Assembly (NCBI GenBank): GCA_038253825.1 | Contig: JBBSGT010000021.1 | Coordinates: forward strand, 1 to 21,896 | Direction: 5' to 3' | From: JACDET01 sp038253825 | GTDB lineage: Bacteria; Patescibacteriota; Microgenomatia; Levybacterales; UBA12049 | Length of the DNA: 21,896 nucleotides | In this document: piece after piece, positions 21,815 through 21,896 of the stretch | How the letters are laid out: each line of letters begins with the position of its first letter | Numbering within the stretch: position 1 is the stretch's first letter | Notes under the pieces: model-generated | Databases searched by the model: none | Seen by the model: the letters and a program-made list of their open reading frames with translations, nothing else | What the model was told of the DNA's origin: nothing | Position numbers and translations under genes: made by a program

Positions 21815-21876
21815 AAGCAGAGAACAGGGTACTATTAAATTTGTGAACCAAACAGTACCTTTTAGTGTCTCTGCTT
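21815..21876. repeat. Imperfect long inverted repeat at the window edge
   Basis: AAGCAGAGA (21815-21823) pairs with TCTCTGCTT (21868-21876), and inside it GGTACT (21828-21833) pairs with AGTACC (21854-21859), leaving a 20-base centre. Two nested stems in register suggest a hairpin RNA, a regulator site, or the end of an insertion element. The remainder of 21712-21814 shows no gene; a TATACT on the minus strand (21779 to 21774) may serve the NAS-like gene. Confidence 0.5.
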
Positions 21877-21896
21877 CTGTGCCAATCATAGCAAAG
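21843..21896 (+). CDS. Possible start of a further gene (partial, runs off the edge)
   Basis: From a GTG at 21843 the frame stays open for 18 codons to the window end (VNQTVPFSVSASVPIIAK). A TACTAT box (21830-21835) ends 7 bases before the GTG, the same spacing as the leaderless genes elsewhere here. The other two plus-strand frames close. The product cannot be identified; a transposase would fit the flanking inverted repeat, but nothing in the residues shows it. Confidence 0.3.
   Translation, partial: MNQTVPFSVSASVPIIAK

Noticed and set aside
1..21896. CRISPR array, rRNA genes or a replication origin
   Set aside because: No regularly spaced direct repeats, no rRNA-like conserved stretches and no cluster of DnaA-box-like sites were seen on reading both strands.

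Overview
The window looks like chromosomal DNA of an AT-rich, uncultivated bacterium, most likely a member of the Candidate Phyla Radiation (Patescibacteria), with Microgenomates-type lineages the best guess. The grounds are the gene set: a DUF2298 ('YYY') membrane protein, two GT39-type membrane glycosyltransferases, a PilN/PilO type IV pilus operon ending in a surface stalk protein, RBBP9-type mini-hydrolases and many small orphan genes. Several genes end in TGA, which acts as a stop here, so this is not a UGA-recoding lineage such as Gracilibacteria. The taxon is inferred, not shown.

Layout. 1-111 is the 3' end of an unidentified gene. 168-4185 holds cell-envelope sugar genes: DUF2298 and a HAD-like protein on the minus strand, and a divergent GT4 glycosyltransferase. 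4186-7043 is a patchwork: a frameshifted and truncated Ldh2-type dehydrogenase remnant, a small hydrolase, hflX, and related intergenic sequence elements between them. 7044-12511 (minus strand) carries two paralogous 558-residue GT39-like proteins separated by a VapBC-type toxin-antitoxin pair, then an FAD-dependent oxidoreductase of the protoporphyrinogen-oxidase/UDP-galactopyranose-mutase type. 12525-15501 (minus strand) is the pilus operon pilN-pilO-(PilP-like)-surface protein, with no pilM in view. 15612-16965 has a small membrane protein, a YciI-like protein and a second RBBP9-like hydrolase. 17058-19543 is fusA (EF-G) plus a cupin. 19583-21711 has an LmbE/PIG-L deacetylase, a small isoprenylcysteine-methyltransferase-like membrane protein and a nicotianamine-synthase-like protein. 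The window closes with an imperfect inverted repeat that overlaps the start of a possible further gene.

The most striking general signal is promoter architecture. In many transcription units a good -10 box (often extended, TGnTATAAT-like) sits 6-8 bases before the ATG, so the start codon should be at or within a base or two of the transcription start. These mRNAs would be leaderless, and no Shine-Dalgarno motif is visible. The pattern also corrects several starts that a longest-ORF call would extend too far upstream. fusA and pilN are exceptions with leaders of roughly 30 bases.

Functionally, much of the window concerns the cell surface: polyprenyl-linked glycosyl transfer, glycan modification, and type IV pilus assembly with a stalked surface protein. 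The strongest candidates for something unusual are the nicotianamine/CntL-like synthase, the compact vapB promoter-operator, and the near-universal leaderless layout.
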